Of a DNA stretch of 64,000 nucleotides, positions 20,952 through 29,395 are shown piece after piece. A program made the position numbers and the translations under genes. The DNA is from an uncultured Caulobacterales bacterium. Lineage in GTDB: Bacteria > Pseudomonadota > Alphaproteobacteria > Caulobacterales > Caulobacteraceae. The stretch covers positions 62,001 through 126,000 of the forward strand of contig CAILTK010000089.1 of assembly GCA_903837135.1 (NCBI GenBank), in the 5' to 3' direction. Position 1 is the first letter of the stretch. Each line of letters begins with the position of its first letter. The notes under the pieces were generated by a model. It worked only from the letters and a program-made list of their open reading frames with translations. It searched no databases and had not been told where the DNA came from.

Positions 20952-21693
20952 GCGCGGACGAACCGGCCTGCAGGGGCGTCTCCACGATCTCCAAAAGCTC
21001 GGGAACGCCCTGCGGCAGGCGGTCCTCGGCCTTCCGCTCGCTGTAGCGATCCACGAGGTAGCCGGCGTGGTCGCGGGTCAGGAGGGTGAACTTGTAGAGC
21101 TCCTCCATCACGTCGACGACGCGGTCATAGTAGGCCGACGGCTTCATCCGGCCGGCCTCGTCGAACTCGTCGTAGGCCTTGGCGACCGAGGACTGGTTGG
21201 GGATGGCGATCATACGCATCCAGCGGCCGAGGACGCGAAGGGCGTTCACGGCGTTGAACGACTGGGAGCCGGCGTTGACCTGCATGACCGCCAGGGTCCG
21301 CCCCTGGGTCGGGCGCACCCCGCCGTTCTCCAGCGGCAACCAGTCGATCTGCGACTTGAAGATCCCCGTGATCGCGCCGTGTCGCTCGGGGCTGCACCAC
21401 ACATGCCCCTCCGACCAGAGCGAGGCCTCCCGCAACTCCTTGACCTTGGGATGGTCGGGGCTGGCGTCATCGGGCTGGGGCAGGCCGCGCGGATCGTAGA
21501 CGTAGGTCTCCGCGCCCATGCGACGCAGAAGCCGGTCGGCCTCCTCGACCAGAAGCCGGCTGTACGACCGCTCCCTCAGCGAACCGTAGAGCAGCAGGAA
21601 GCGCGGCGGATGCGACGCAGGGCTTACGGGAACGAGCCGATCGAGCGTGGGCGCGTCGAAAAACGCCGGCGCGAGGGCAGGAAAGTCCGTCAT
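20941..21693 (-). CDS. arsH: ArsH, NADPH-dependent FMN reductase / organoarsenical oxidase
   Basis: [48 protein letters not shown]...[32 protein letters not shown], canonical ArsH. Confidence 0.95.
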   Translation of the reverse strand: MTDFPALAPAFFDAPTLDRLVPVSPASHPPRFLLLYGSLRERSYSRLLVEEADRLLRRMGAETYVYDPRGLPQPDDASPDHPKVKELREASLWSEGHVWCSPERHGAITGIFKSQIDWLPLENGGVRPTQGRTLAVMQVNAGSQSFNAVNALRVLGRWMRMIAIPNQSSVAKAYDEFDEAGRMKPSAYYDRVVDVMEELYKFTLLTRDHAGYLVDRYSERKAEDRLPQGVPELLEIVETPLQAGSSAPSR

Positions 21694-21713
21694 GCAAATT
21701 CCTGTGGTTTGAC

Positions 21714-21737
21714 TTCGATACTTCCGATATAGTCGAA
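21714..21737. promoter_or_regulatory. Candidate ArsR operator in arsH-arsR divergent region
   Basis: TTCGA-N14-TCGAA inverted arms in the 46-bp arsH/arsR intergenic space, abutting the arsR start. Confidence 0.45.
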
Positions 21738-21739
21738 AT

Positions 21740-22114
21740 ATGGAAATGAGAGAAGCCGCATCGACCCTTTCGGCCCTGGCGCACGAGGGACGCCTGTCGA
21801 TCTTTCGCCTGCTCGTCCGCGCGGGTCCGGGCGGCGTGAGGGCCGGCGAGATCGCGGCGGAGCTCGCCGCGCCGGCCAGCACTCTGTCGGCCAATCTCAC
21901 CGTCCTGTCGCATGCCGGCCTGATCGAGGGACGCCGCGAGGGGCGGGCGATTCGCTACGCCGCCCGCTACGGTCGGATGAGCGCGCTTTTGGCCTTCCTG
22001 CTCGACGACTGCTGCAACGGCCGGCCGGACGTGTGCGCTCCGCTGATGGGCATCGCCACCCGCGCGGCCTGCTGCGCGGATGACCCGGCCGAACACGATA
22101 TCGCCGCGTTATGA
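21740..22114 (+). CDS. arsR: ArsR family arsenic-responsive repressor
   Basis: Winged helix [20 protein letters not shown]...[31 protein letters not shown]-terminal Cys cluster [11 protein letters not shown]. Confidence 0.93.
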   Translation: MEMREAASTLSALAHEGRLSIFRLLVRAGPGGVRAGEIAAELAAPASTLSANLTVLSHAGLIEGRREGRAIRYAARYGRMSALLAFLLDDCCNGRPDVCAPLMGIATRAACCADDPAEHDIAAL

Positions 22115-22812
22115 GCACGGGCTCGCTCGAGCCGCCGCTGCACCCCTTCAGCCTGGCGCGTCGGCTCGCCGCCGAGGCGCTGGGGACGGCGCTGCTGCTG
22201 GCGGTGGTGATCGGCTCGGGCGTGATGGGCGAGCGGCTGGCGGGCGGAAACGCGGCCATCGCCCTGCTCGGCAACACCCTGTCGACCGGCGCCGCCCTGG
22301 TGGTGCTGATCACCGTGTTCGGGCCGGTCTCCGGCGCTCACTTTAATCCCGTCGTCACACTGGTTTTCGCGGCTCGGCGCGAGATCGGCGCGGGTCTCGC
22401 GCTGCTCTACATGGCGGTGCAGGCGGTGGGCGCCGTGCTCGGCGCCTGGGCGGCGCACCTGATGTTCGCCGAGCCGGTGCTGCAGCTGTCGACCAGGCTT
22501 CGCGACGGGCCGGCCCAGGCGTTTTCCGAGGCGGTCGCCAGCTTCGGCCTGATCGCGACCATCCTCGGTTGCCTGCGGTTCCGGCCGGACTTCACCCCCG
22601 CCGTGGTCGGCCTCTACATCACCTCCGCCTACTGGTTCACCGCCTCGACGGCCTTCGCCAATCCGGCCGTGACGATCGCGCGGTGCCTGTCGGATACCTT
22701 CGCCGGGATCGCCCCGTCGTCCGTTCCGGCCTTCATCGCCGCCCAGATCGTCGGCGCCCTGGTCGCCGCCGGCGTTTTCGGTTGGTTGCTCAAGGAGACC
22801 CCCGCCGCATGA
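22111..22812 (+). CDS. aqpS: MIP/aquaporin family channel in arsenic operon (AqpS-like)
   Basis: SGAHFNPVVTLVFAARR and STAFANPAVTIARCLSDTFAGI MIP motifs; located between arsR and arsC. Confidence 0.88.
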   Translation: MSTGSLEPPLHPFSLARRLAAEALGTALLLAVVIGSGVMGERLAGGNAAIALLGNTLSTGAALVVLITVFGPVSGAHFNPVVTLVFAARREIGAGLALLYMAVQAVGAVLGAWAAHLMFAEPVLQLSTRLRDGPAQAFSEAVASFGLIATILGCLRFRPDFTPAVVGLYITSAYWFTASTAFANPAVTIARCLSDTFAGIAPSSVPAFIAAQIVGALVAAGVFGWLLKETPAA

Positions 22813-23219
22813 CTGAAGCCTACCCGGTCACGATCTACCACAACCCCGATTGTGGAACCTCCCGCAACGCCCTGGCGATCATCCGGGCGGCTGGGTACGC
22901 GCCCGCCGTCGTCGAGTATCTCAAGACCGGCTGGACCCGCGACCTTCTGGAGGCGCTGCTCAGCGATATGGGACTGACCGTCCGGGCGTTGCTGCGGGAA
23001 AAGGGGACGCCCGCGGCCGAGCTGGGTCTGCTCGATCCCTTGGTTCCGGACGCGGCGATCATCGACGCGATGCTGGCGCATCCGATTCTGGTCAACCGGC
23101 CGATTGTGGCGACCCCCCTCGGCGTGAAACTCTGCCGCCCGTCCGAGGTCGTCCTCACCTTGCTCGACCACATGCCCGACCGCTTCACCAAGGAGGACGG
23201 CGAGGTGGTGATGCTGTAG
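22809..23219 (+). CDS. arsC: Arsenate reductase (glutaredoxin-dependent)
   Basis: VTIYHNPDCGTSRNALAIIRAAG...YLKTGW...ILVNRPIVATPLGVKLCRPSE; overlaps aqpS by ATGA. Confidence 0.95.
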   Translation: MTEAYPVTIYHNPDCGTSRNALAIIRAAGYAPAVVEYLKTGWTRDLLEALLSDMGLTVRALLREKGTPAAELGLLDPLVPDAAIIDAMLAHPILVNRPIVATPLGVKLCRPSEVVLTLLDHMPDRFTKEDGEVVML

Positions 23220-23307
23220 GCCGCAGGCGTCGGAACAACATCGGCGCCGCTGTGTTGGTGAGGCTGGATGCGCCTGAGGGCGGCGGACGAAAGTGCGGCA
23301 GAGCGGC

Positions 23308-24423
23308 ATGAGCTATCCCTTCGACGCCCTCGTCCTGGTCCCTGACGACATCGACCTGTCGCGCTCGCCGCTGGCCGGCCAACTGCGCGTCGAGACCTAT
23401 GTGCTCGGCGCCTTCAACCCGGGGTTCACCCGCCTGCCGAACGGCAACCTCCTGATGATGGTCCGCGTGGCCGAGGCGCTGAAGACGCCGGTGTTCGACG
23501 GAAGCGTCCACGCCATCCGCTGGGACGACGGGCGCTATCTGCTGGACGCCTGGCCGCTCGACTTCGTCGACACCTCCGATCCGCGCAAGTTCATGCTGCG
23601 CGGCGGGGCCTGGCGGGTGATGGCGCTGACCTCCCTGTCGTGGCTTTTGCCGGTGGAGCTGTCCGCCGACGGGACCGAACGGGTGGCGATCCACTACGAC
23701 AAGGCGATCACGCCCTGCGCCAGCTTCCAGTGCTACGGGATCGAGGACGCGCGGATCAGCAAGGTGGGCGACCGCTACCTGATGACCACCTGCTCGGTCA
23801 GCCCGGAGCGCCACTCGACCACCCTCTACAGCTCGGACAACGGACTCGACTGGCGGTTCGAGGACATGGTGCTCGACCATCAGAACAAGGACATGCTGAT
23901 CTTCGAAGGGCAGATCGCTGGGAAATACTGGGCGCAGACCCGGCCGCTCGGCGACCTCTACTTCGCCTATCCGCCCAACAGCGAATGGCGCGCGGGACCC
24001 TCGATCAACCTCGCCAGCTCGCTCGACGGCCTCTACTGGAAGCCCTATCACAAGCCCGGCATCCGCCCGAACGCCACCACCGTCGCCACCGCGCGGATGG
24101 GCGGCGGCGCGCCGCCGATCCTGACCCCGGACGGCTGGCTGACCCTATGGCACGGGGTCGAGCCGAAGGAGATCGTCGGCATCTACCGCACCTACTGGTC
24201 GATCCTCGACAAGGACGACCCGTCGATCGTCGTCCGCACCCAGGACGCGCCCCTGCTCGAGGCCAGCGCCGAGCTGACCCGGCCGATCGAGCACCAGATC
24301 TACATCCGCGACGTGGTGTTCACGACGGGCGTCGCCGACGCCGGCGATCACTATGTGGTGGCCTCGGGCGAAGGCGACCTGGCCTGCCGCATCACCCATA
24401 TCCCGAAGTCGGCCTTCGCCTGA
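23308..24423 (+). CDS. Glycosidase/phosphorylase, GH130-like five-bladed beta-propeller
   Basis: FNPGFTRLPNGNLLMMVRVAE...YGIEDARISKVGDRYLMTTCSVSPE...MGGGAPPILTPDGWLTLWHGVEPKE resembles DUF377/GH130 proteins. Confidence 0.7.
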   Translation: MSYPFDALVLVPDDIDLSRSPLAGQLRVETYVLGAFNPGFTRLPNGNLLMMVRVAEALKTPVFDGSVHAIRWDDGRYLLDAWPLDFVDTSDPRKFMLRGGAWRVMALTSLSWLLPVELSADGTERVAIHYDKAITPCASFQCYGIEDARISKVGDRYLMTTCSVSPERHSTTLYSSDNGLDWRFEDMVLDHQNKDMLIFEGQIAGKYWAQTRPLGDLYFAYPPNSEWRAGPSINLASSLDGLYWKPYHKPGIRPNATTVATARMGGGAPPILTPDGWLTLWHGVEPKEIVGIYRTYWSILDKDDPSIVVRTQDAPLLEASAELTRPIEHQIYIRDVVFTTGVADAGDHYVVASGEGDLACRITHIPKSAFA

Positions 24424-24431
24424 GTCGGCCG

Positions 24432-24508
24432 CAGAGACCTTCTGGTCTCGATGCTGTCCGCTCCTCCCGGCAATCCGCAGGATGAGCGGAAGAAGAGGCA
24501 GGTCTCTG
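24432..24508. repeat. Nested inverted repeat with a degenerate copy of the dispersed palindrome
   Basis: Perfect 9-bp arms CAGAGACCT (24432-24440)/AGGTCTCTG (24500-24508); inside, GAGACC-TTCT-GGTCTC and CCGCTCCTCCCGGCAATCCGCAGGATGAGCGG. Confidence 0.65.
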
Positions 24509-24591
24509 TTTCCGGTTGTCCGACCTGGACGGCGGCAGGGGCCGCGCCCTAAGGTTCCGCCTGAAGCCGCACCGCGGCTTGGGGGATTTCG

Positions 24592-25920
24592 ATGCATCGA
24601 TCGATCGTTTGCGCACTCGCCGCCCTGGCCCTGTCCGGATCGGCGGGCCTCGTGTCGGCGAAGGACGCCGCGAGCGACAAGGCGGCCGTGGACGGAGTTC
24701 TGGCCTCCAGCTATCCCCACCTCGACGCGCTCTACAAGGACCTCCACGCCCATCCCGAGCTCGGGTTCCAGGAGGTCCGCACCGCGGGGCTGTTGGCGGC
24801 GGAGATGCGGGCGCTCGGGTTCGAGGTGAGCGAAAAGGTCGGCAAGACCGGCGTGGTGGCCGTCTATCGTAACGGCCCGGGACCGACCGTCCTGGTGCGC
24901 ACCGAGCTCGACGCCCTGCCGATGGAGGAGAAGACCGGTCTGCCGTACGCCTCGCGGGTCGAAGCGAGCTGGAACGGCCGGCAGACCTTCGTCGATCACA
25001 GCTGCGGCCATGACATCCACATGGCCGCCTGGGTGGGGACGGCGCAGGCGCTGGTGAAGCTGAAGGACCGCTGGCATGGGACGCTGGTGTTCATCGGCCA
25101 GCCGGCGGAGGAGGAGGTCAGCGGCGCCAAGGCCATGCTGGCCGACGGCCTGTTCACCCGTTTCCCCAAGCCTGACTACGGCTTCGCCCTGCACACCATG
25201 CCGGCCGCCTACGGGCTGGTGTCCTATCGTCCGGGGGTGTTGAGCTCCAACGCCGACGACATCGCCATCACCTTCAAGGGGCGCGGTGGGCACGGCGCCA
25301 GTCCGGACAAGACCATCGATCCGGTATTGATGGCGGCGCGCTTCGTCGTCGACGTGCAGGGGGTGGTCAGCCGGGAGAAGGATCCGCAGGCCGCGGGCGT
25401 GGTCACCATCGGCGCCATCCTTGGCGGCAGCGTCGGCAACATCATCCCCGATCAGGTGCTGATCCGCGGCACCATCCGCGACTATGACGAGACCACGCGG
25501 GCCAAGCTGATCGCCGGGGTGGCCCGCACCGCCAGGGCCGAGGCGATGATGGCCGGCGCGCCGGAGCCGGAGATCGTCATCGGCGCGCAGAAGGCCGATG
25601 CGGTGGTCAACGACCCTGGGCTCGCCGAACGCACCGGCCGGGTGTTCAGGGCCGCGTTCGGCGACAAGGCCGCGCCGGCGCCGGCGCCGATCACCGCCAG
25701 CGAGGATTTTTCGGCCTTCATCCAGGCCGGCATGCCGGCCCTCGACTTCCAGATTGGCGTCTACGACCCCAAGCGCGCGGCGGAGGCCGCTGCGGGCGGA
25801 CCGCCGCTGCCCTCCAACCACTCGCCCTACTTCGCCCCCGTGCCGGAGCCCACCATCAGGACCGGGGTCGAGGCGATGACGCTGGCGGTGATGGACGTGA
25901 TGCGGACGGGCGGTCGATAG
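24592..25920 (+). CDS. M20 family amidohydrolase (hippurate hydrolase/ama-like), secreted
   Basis: HAHPELGFQEVRTAGLLAAEM, RTELDALPMEEKTGLPYAS, DHSCGHDIHMAAWVG, GQPAEEEVSGAKAML. Confidence 0.92.
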   Translation: MHRSIVCALAALALSGSAGLVSAKDAASDKAAVDGVLASSYPHLDALYKDLHAHPELGFQEVRTAGLLAAEMRALGFEVSEKVGKTGVVAVYRNGPGPTVLVRTELDALPMEEKTGLPYASRVEASWNGRQTFVDHSCGHDIHMAAWVGTAQALVKLKDRWHGTLVFIGQPAEEEVSGAKAMLADGLFTRFPKPDYGFALHTMPAAYGLVSYRPGVLSSNADDIAITFKGRGGHGASPDKTIDPVLMAARFVVDVQGVVSREKDPQAAGVVTIGAILGGSVGNIIPDQVLIRGTIRDYDETTRAKLIAGVARTARAEAMMAGAPEPEIVIGAQKADAVVNDPGLAERTGRVFRAAFGDKAAPAPAPITASEDFSAFIQAGMPALDFQIGVYDPKRAAEAAAGGPPLPSNHSPYFAPVPEPTIRTGVEAMTLAVMDVMRTGGR

Positions 25921-26040
25921 GCCTCCGCGTCGACCAGATTGGGAGGACTTCCTTTCCGCATGGTCAGGCTTTGCAGCCGTGCGGCGGCGCTCTAGGTTTT
26001 GCACAACCGGCGCCCATGCCGGACGGGGAGAAAACCAGCA

Positions 26041-26417
26041 TGTTCTCGCACATCATGATCGGCACCAACGACCTGAAGCGGGCCAAGACCTTCTACGACG
26101 CCCTCCTGGGCACGCTCGGCGTGCCGCCGGCCCACGTCGATGGCCACCGGATCTTCTACATGACGTCCAAGGGGGTGTTCTCGGTATCCGAGCCGATCAA
26201 CGGCGAGCCGGCCACCCACGCCAATGGCGGCACCATCGGCTTCTCATGCGAGACCCCGGAGCAGGCCGACGCCTGGCACGCGGCCGGCATCGCCGCCGGA
26301 GCGACCCCGATCGAAGAGCCGCCGGGCATCCGCGCCGGTCCGGCCGGCCAGCTCTACCTCGCCTATCTGCGCGATCCCGACGGCAACAAGCTCTGCGCCC
26401 TGCATAGGGTGCAGTAG
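26041..26417 (+). CDS. VOC (glyoxalase/bleomycin resistance) family protein
   Basis: MFSHIMIGTNDLKRAKTFYDALLGTLG...YLAYLRDPDGNKLCALHRVQ. Confidence 0.9.
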
Positions 26418-26429
26418 CGGCGGCGAATG

Positions 26430-26555
26430 CTCTCCCCCCTTGAGGGGGAGAGGGCAGGGTGAGGGGGGGCGCGCGGCCGACAGGTTCTCGCCACGAGTTC
26501 GGCCGCCTGACGGCGGCCGCACCCCCATCCCCAACCCCTTCCCCTCAGGGGGAAG
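26430..26555. terminator. Palindrome-rich convergent intergenic element, probable bidirectional terminator
   Basis: CTCTCCCCC-CTTGA-GGGGGAGAG (26430-26452) and CTTCCCCTCAGGGGGAAGAG between two convergent genes. Confidence 0.6.
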
Positions 26556-26558
26556 AGG

Positions 26559-27008
26559 CTAAAACCGCAGGGTCTTCAACAGCAGGCTGGTTTCGGTGGC
26601 GGTGACGCCGGCGATCTCGCGAATGGCGTCCAGCGCGGTGGAGAAGCTCGGCAGGTCGGGCGTCTCCAGCTCGGCGACCAGGTCCCAGCGGCCGTTGGTG
26701 GTGTGCGCCGCCGTCACGGCCGGCACGCCGCGCAAGGCCATCTGCACCGCCGCCATGCGCTCGCCCTCGATCTCCAGGCACATCACCGCGCGCACCCGTT
26801 GCGCGTCGTCGGCGGCGTTCACGCGGATGGTGAAGCCGAGCAGGACGCCGGTGGCCAGCAAACGCTCGATCCGGTTCTGCACCGTGCCGCGCGAGACCTT
26901 GAGCGCCTTGGCCAGCTGGGCGGCCGGCGCCCGCGAGTCGGCGCGCAGCAGGGCGATCAGGCGCGTGTCGAGGTCATCCATGCGCAGATCGTCATACGAC
27001 CTGCGCAA
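26559..27008 (-). CDS. Lrp/AsnC family transcriptional regulator
   Basis: MDDLDTRLIALLRADSRAPAAQLAKALKVSRGTVQNRIERLLATGVLLGFTI plus RAM-type C-terminal domain. Confidence 0.92.
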   Translation of the reverse strand: MRRSYDDLRMDDLDTRLIALLRADSRAPAAQLAKALKVSRGTVQNRIERLLATGVLLGFTIRVNAADDAQRVRAVMCLEIEGERMAAVQMALRGVPAVTAAHTTNGRWDLVAELETPDLPSFSTALDAIREIAGVTATETSLLLKTLRF

Positions 27009-27103
27009 TTCGTCAATATGAGACCCATAGTTGCGCAGTCGGCCGGCTTTTCGCTAGCGAAGCCGCACCGCATCCTTCCCGGGTTCGCCCCCCAGGAGGC
27101 CCG

Positions 27104-27997
27104 ATGCATTCGCCCACCTTCCTCGTCGTCGACCCGGCCCATTTCGAGGTCAGCTACAGCATCAATCCGTGGATGGAGCCCGGCCGGTGGAGCGAAGACC
27201 CGGCGGGCCAGCGCCGGGCCGCGCGCGCCGGCTTCGCCGACCTGACCGGCGCCCTGCTGCGCGCCGGGGCCGCGGTCGAGGTGCTGCCCGGCGTGTCCGG
27301 TGCGCCGGACCTGGTCTTTCCCGCCAACGCCGGCGTGGTGCTCGACGGACGCGCCACCCTGGCCCGCTTTCGCCATCCCGAGCGCCAGGTCGAGGAGCCC
27401 GTGTTCCTTCAGGCGTTCGAGGCGCTGCGGACGCGCGGGCTGATCGGCGAGGTGATCGTCCTGCCCGACGGCTGTCTGCAGGAGGGGGCGGGGGATTTCC
27501 TCTGGGACGCCCATCGCGCCCTGTTCTGGGCCGGCCATGGCCCGCGCTCGAACCGGCGCGGCCTCGACGCCGTCGCCGAGGTGTTCGCCCGTCCGGCCGT
27601 GGCGCTGGAGCTGGCGACGCCGCAGTTCTACCACCTCGACACCTGCTTGTGCCCGCTGCCGGGCGGGGAGGTGCTCTACTATCCGCCGGCCTTCACCGCC
27701 GAGGGGCGCCGCGCCATCCGCGACCGGGTGGACGCGGATCTGCTGCTGGAGGCGTCGGACGAGGACGCGGCGCGGTTCTGTGTCAACGCCGTCGCCTTCG
27801 GCCGCGAAGTGGTGATGGCCCAGGCGGCCGACCGGCTGCGCGGCGTGCTCAGCGAACGCGGCTACCGGCTGAGCGAGGTCGACCTCGCCCCCTTCATCCT
27901 CTCGGGCGGCGCCGCCTACTGCATGACCCTTCGCCTCGACCGGGGCCTCGACCGGGCGTCCACGCCCGCCCTCGTCCTTCAGGAGCCTGCCGAATGA
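27104..27997 (+). CDS. Amidinohydrolase of the DDAH/arginine deiminase superfamily (CtlX-like)
   Basis: [82 protein letters not shown] (catalytic His and C-terminal Cys motifs). Confidence 0.82.
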   Translation: MHSPTFLVVDPAHFEVSYSINPWMEPGRWSEDPAGQRRAARAGFADLTGALLRAGAAVEVLPGVSGAPDLVFPANAGVVLDGRATLARFRHPERQVEEPVFLQAFEALRTRGLIGEVIVLPDGCLQEGAGDFLWDAHRALFWAGHGPRSNRRGLDAVAEVFARPAVALELATPQFYHLDTCLCPLPGGEVLYYPPAFTAEGRRAIRDRVDADLLLEASDEDAARFCVNAVAFGREVVMAQAADRLRGVLSERGYRLSEVDLAPFILSGGAAYCMTLRLDRGLDRASTPALVLQEPAE

Positions 27998-29214
27998 CCG
28001 ACCTCGTCCTCGAGCGGCCGAGCGCCGCCGACCGTTTCATCGCCACCGAGGCGGAATACGGCGCCAGGAACTACAAGCCGCTCGACGTGGTGCTGACGCG
28101 CGGCCAGGGCGCCTATGTCTGGGACGTGGACGGGCGGCGCTATCTCGATGGGCTGGCCGCCTATTCGGCGGTGAACCAGGGCCACTGCCATCCCAAGATC
28201 CTGGAGGCGATGGTCGCCCAGGCCGGGCGGCTGACCCTGACCTCGCGCGCCTTCCGCAACGACCAGCTGGCGCCCTTCTACGAGGAGCTCTGCACCCTGA
28301 CCGGATCGCACCTGGCCCTGCCGATGAACTCGGGGGCCGAGGCGGTGGAGAGCGCGCTCAAGGTGTCGCGCAAATGGGGCTATGACGTGAAGGGCGTGGC
28401 GGCCGACCAGGCCGAGATCATCGTCTGCGCCGACAACTTCCACGGCCGCACCCTGGCCATCGTCGGCTTCTCCACCGATCCCGGCACGTACGGCGGGTTC
28501 GGCCCCTTCGCGCCGGGCTTCAGGATCGTGCCCTACGGCGACGCCGCGGCGCTGGAAGCCGCGATCACGCCCAACACCGTCGCCTTCCTGGTCGAGCCGA
28601 TCCAGGGGGAGGCGGGGGTGGTGATCCCGCCGGACGGCTATCTGCAAAAGGCGCGCGCGCTTTGCACCCGGCACAACGTGATCCTGATCCTCGACGAGAT
28701 CCAGACCGGGCTCGGCCGCACCGGCAAGCTCCTGGCCGAGGAGCACGACGGAATCGAGGCCGACCTGACCCTGGTCGGCAAGGCGCTGGGCGGCGGCTTC
28801 TATCCGATCTCCGCGGTGCTCTCCAACAAGGCGGTGCTGGGCGTGCTGAAGCCCGGCGAGCACGGCTCGACCTTCGGCGGCAATCCGCTCGCCTGCGCCG
28901 TGGCGCGGGCCTCGCTGAAGGTGCTGGTCGAGGAGGGGATGATCGACAACGCCGCCGAGGTGGGCGCGCGGCTGATGGGCAATCTGCAGGCGGCCGTCGG
29001 CGATCGGGTGAAACAGGTGCGCGGTCGCGGGCTGATGATCGCGGTCGAGCTGCATCCGGACGCCGGCGGGGCGCGGGCGGTGTGCGAGGCCCTGCGCGAG
29101 CGCGGCCTGCTCTGCAAGGAGACCCACGACCACACCATCCGCATCGCCCCGCCGCTGGTGATCACCGGGACCGAGGCCGACTGGATCGCCGACCAGTTCG
29201 ACCAGGTACTGTAA
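27994..29214 (+). CDS. rocD: Ornithine--oxo-acid transaminase
   Basis: [100 protein letters not shown] overlap with previous gene. Confidence 0.95.
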   Translation: MTDLVLERPSAADRFIATEAEYGARNYKPLDVVLTRGQGAYVWDVDGRRYLDGLAAYSAVNQGHCHPKILEAMVAQAGRLTLTSRAFRNDQLAPFYEELCTLTGSHLALPMNSGAEAVESALKVSRKWGYDVKGVAADQAEIIVCADNFHGRTLAIVGFSTDPGTYGGFGPFAPGFRIVPYGDAAALEAAITPNTVAFLVEPIQGEAGVVIPPDGYLQKARALCTRHNVILILDEIQTGLGRTGKLLAEEHDGIEADLTLVGKALGGGFYPISAVLSNKAVLGVLKPGEHGSTFGGNPLACAVARASLKVLVEEGMIDNAAEVGARLMGNLQAAVGDRVKQVRGRGLMIAVELHPDAGGARAVCEALRERGLLCKETHDHTIRIAPPLVITGTEADWIADQFDQVL

Positions 29215-29280
29215 GCGCTGAGCGCCCGGAGTGTGCCCGTTTTGACGGAATCGCCTCCCCTTTGAATTCCCCTCTTCATC

Positions 29281-29303
29281 ATGCCCGGCCCCGTGACGGG
29301 CAT
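29281..29303. repeat. REP-like hairpin in convergent intergenic region
   Basis: ATGCCCG-N9-CGGGCAT (29281-29303), followed by ATCCAG (29302-29307)/CTGGAT (29330-29335). Confidence 0.55.
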
Positions 29304-29395
29304 CCAGGAGAGCGCCGCAGCCCGAAAGTCTGGATCTCCGCGACAAGGCCGGCGAAGACGGCCTGGAGGGTGGTTCCGTCTAAACGAGTCCCGCT

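Noticed and set aside
23308-24423. GH130-like gene as part of the arsenic operon
   Set aside because: Same strand and only about 90 bp downstream of arsC, but has its own start context and no functional link; coincidence more likely.
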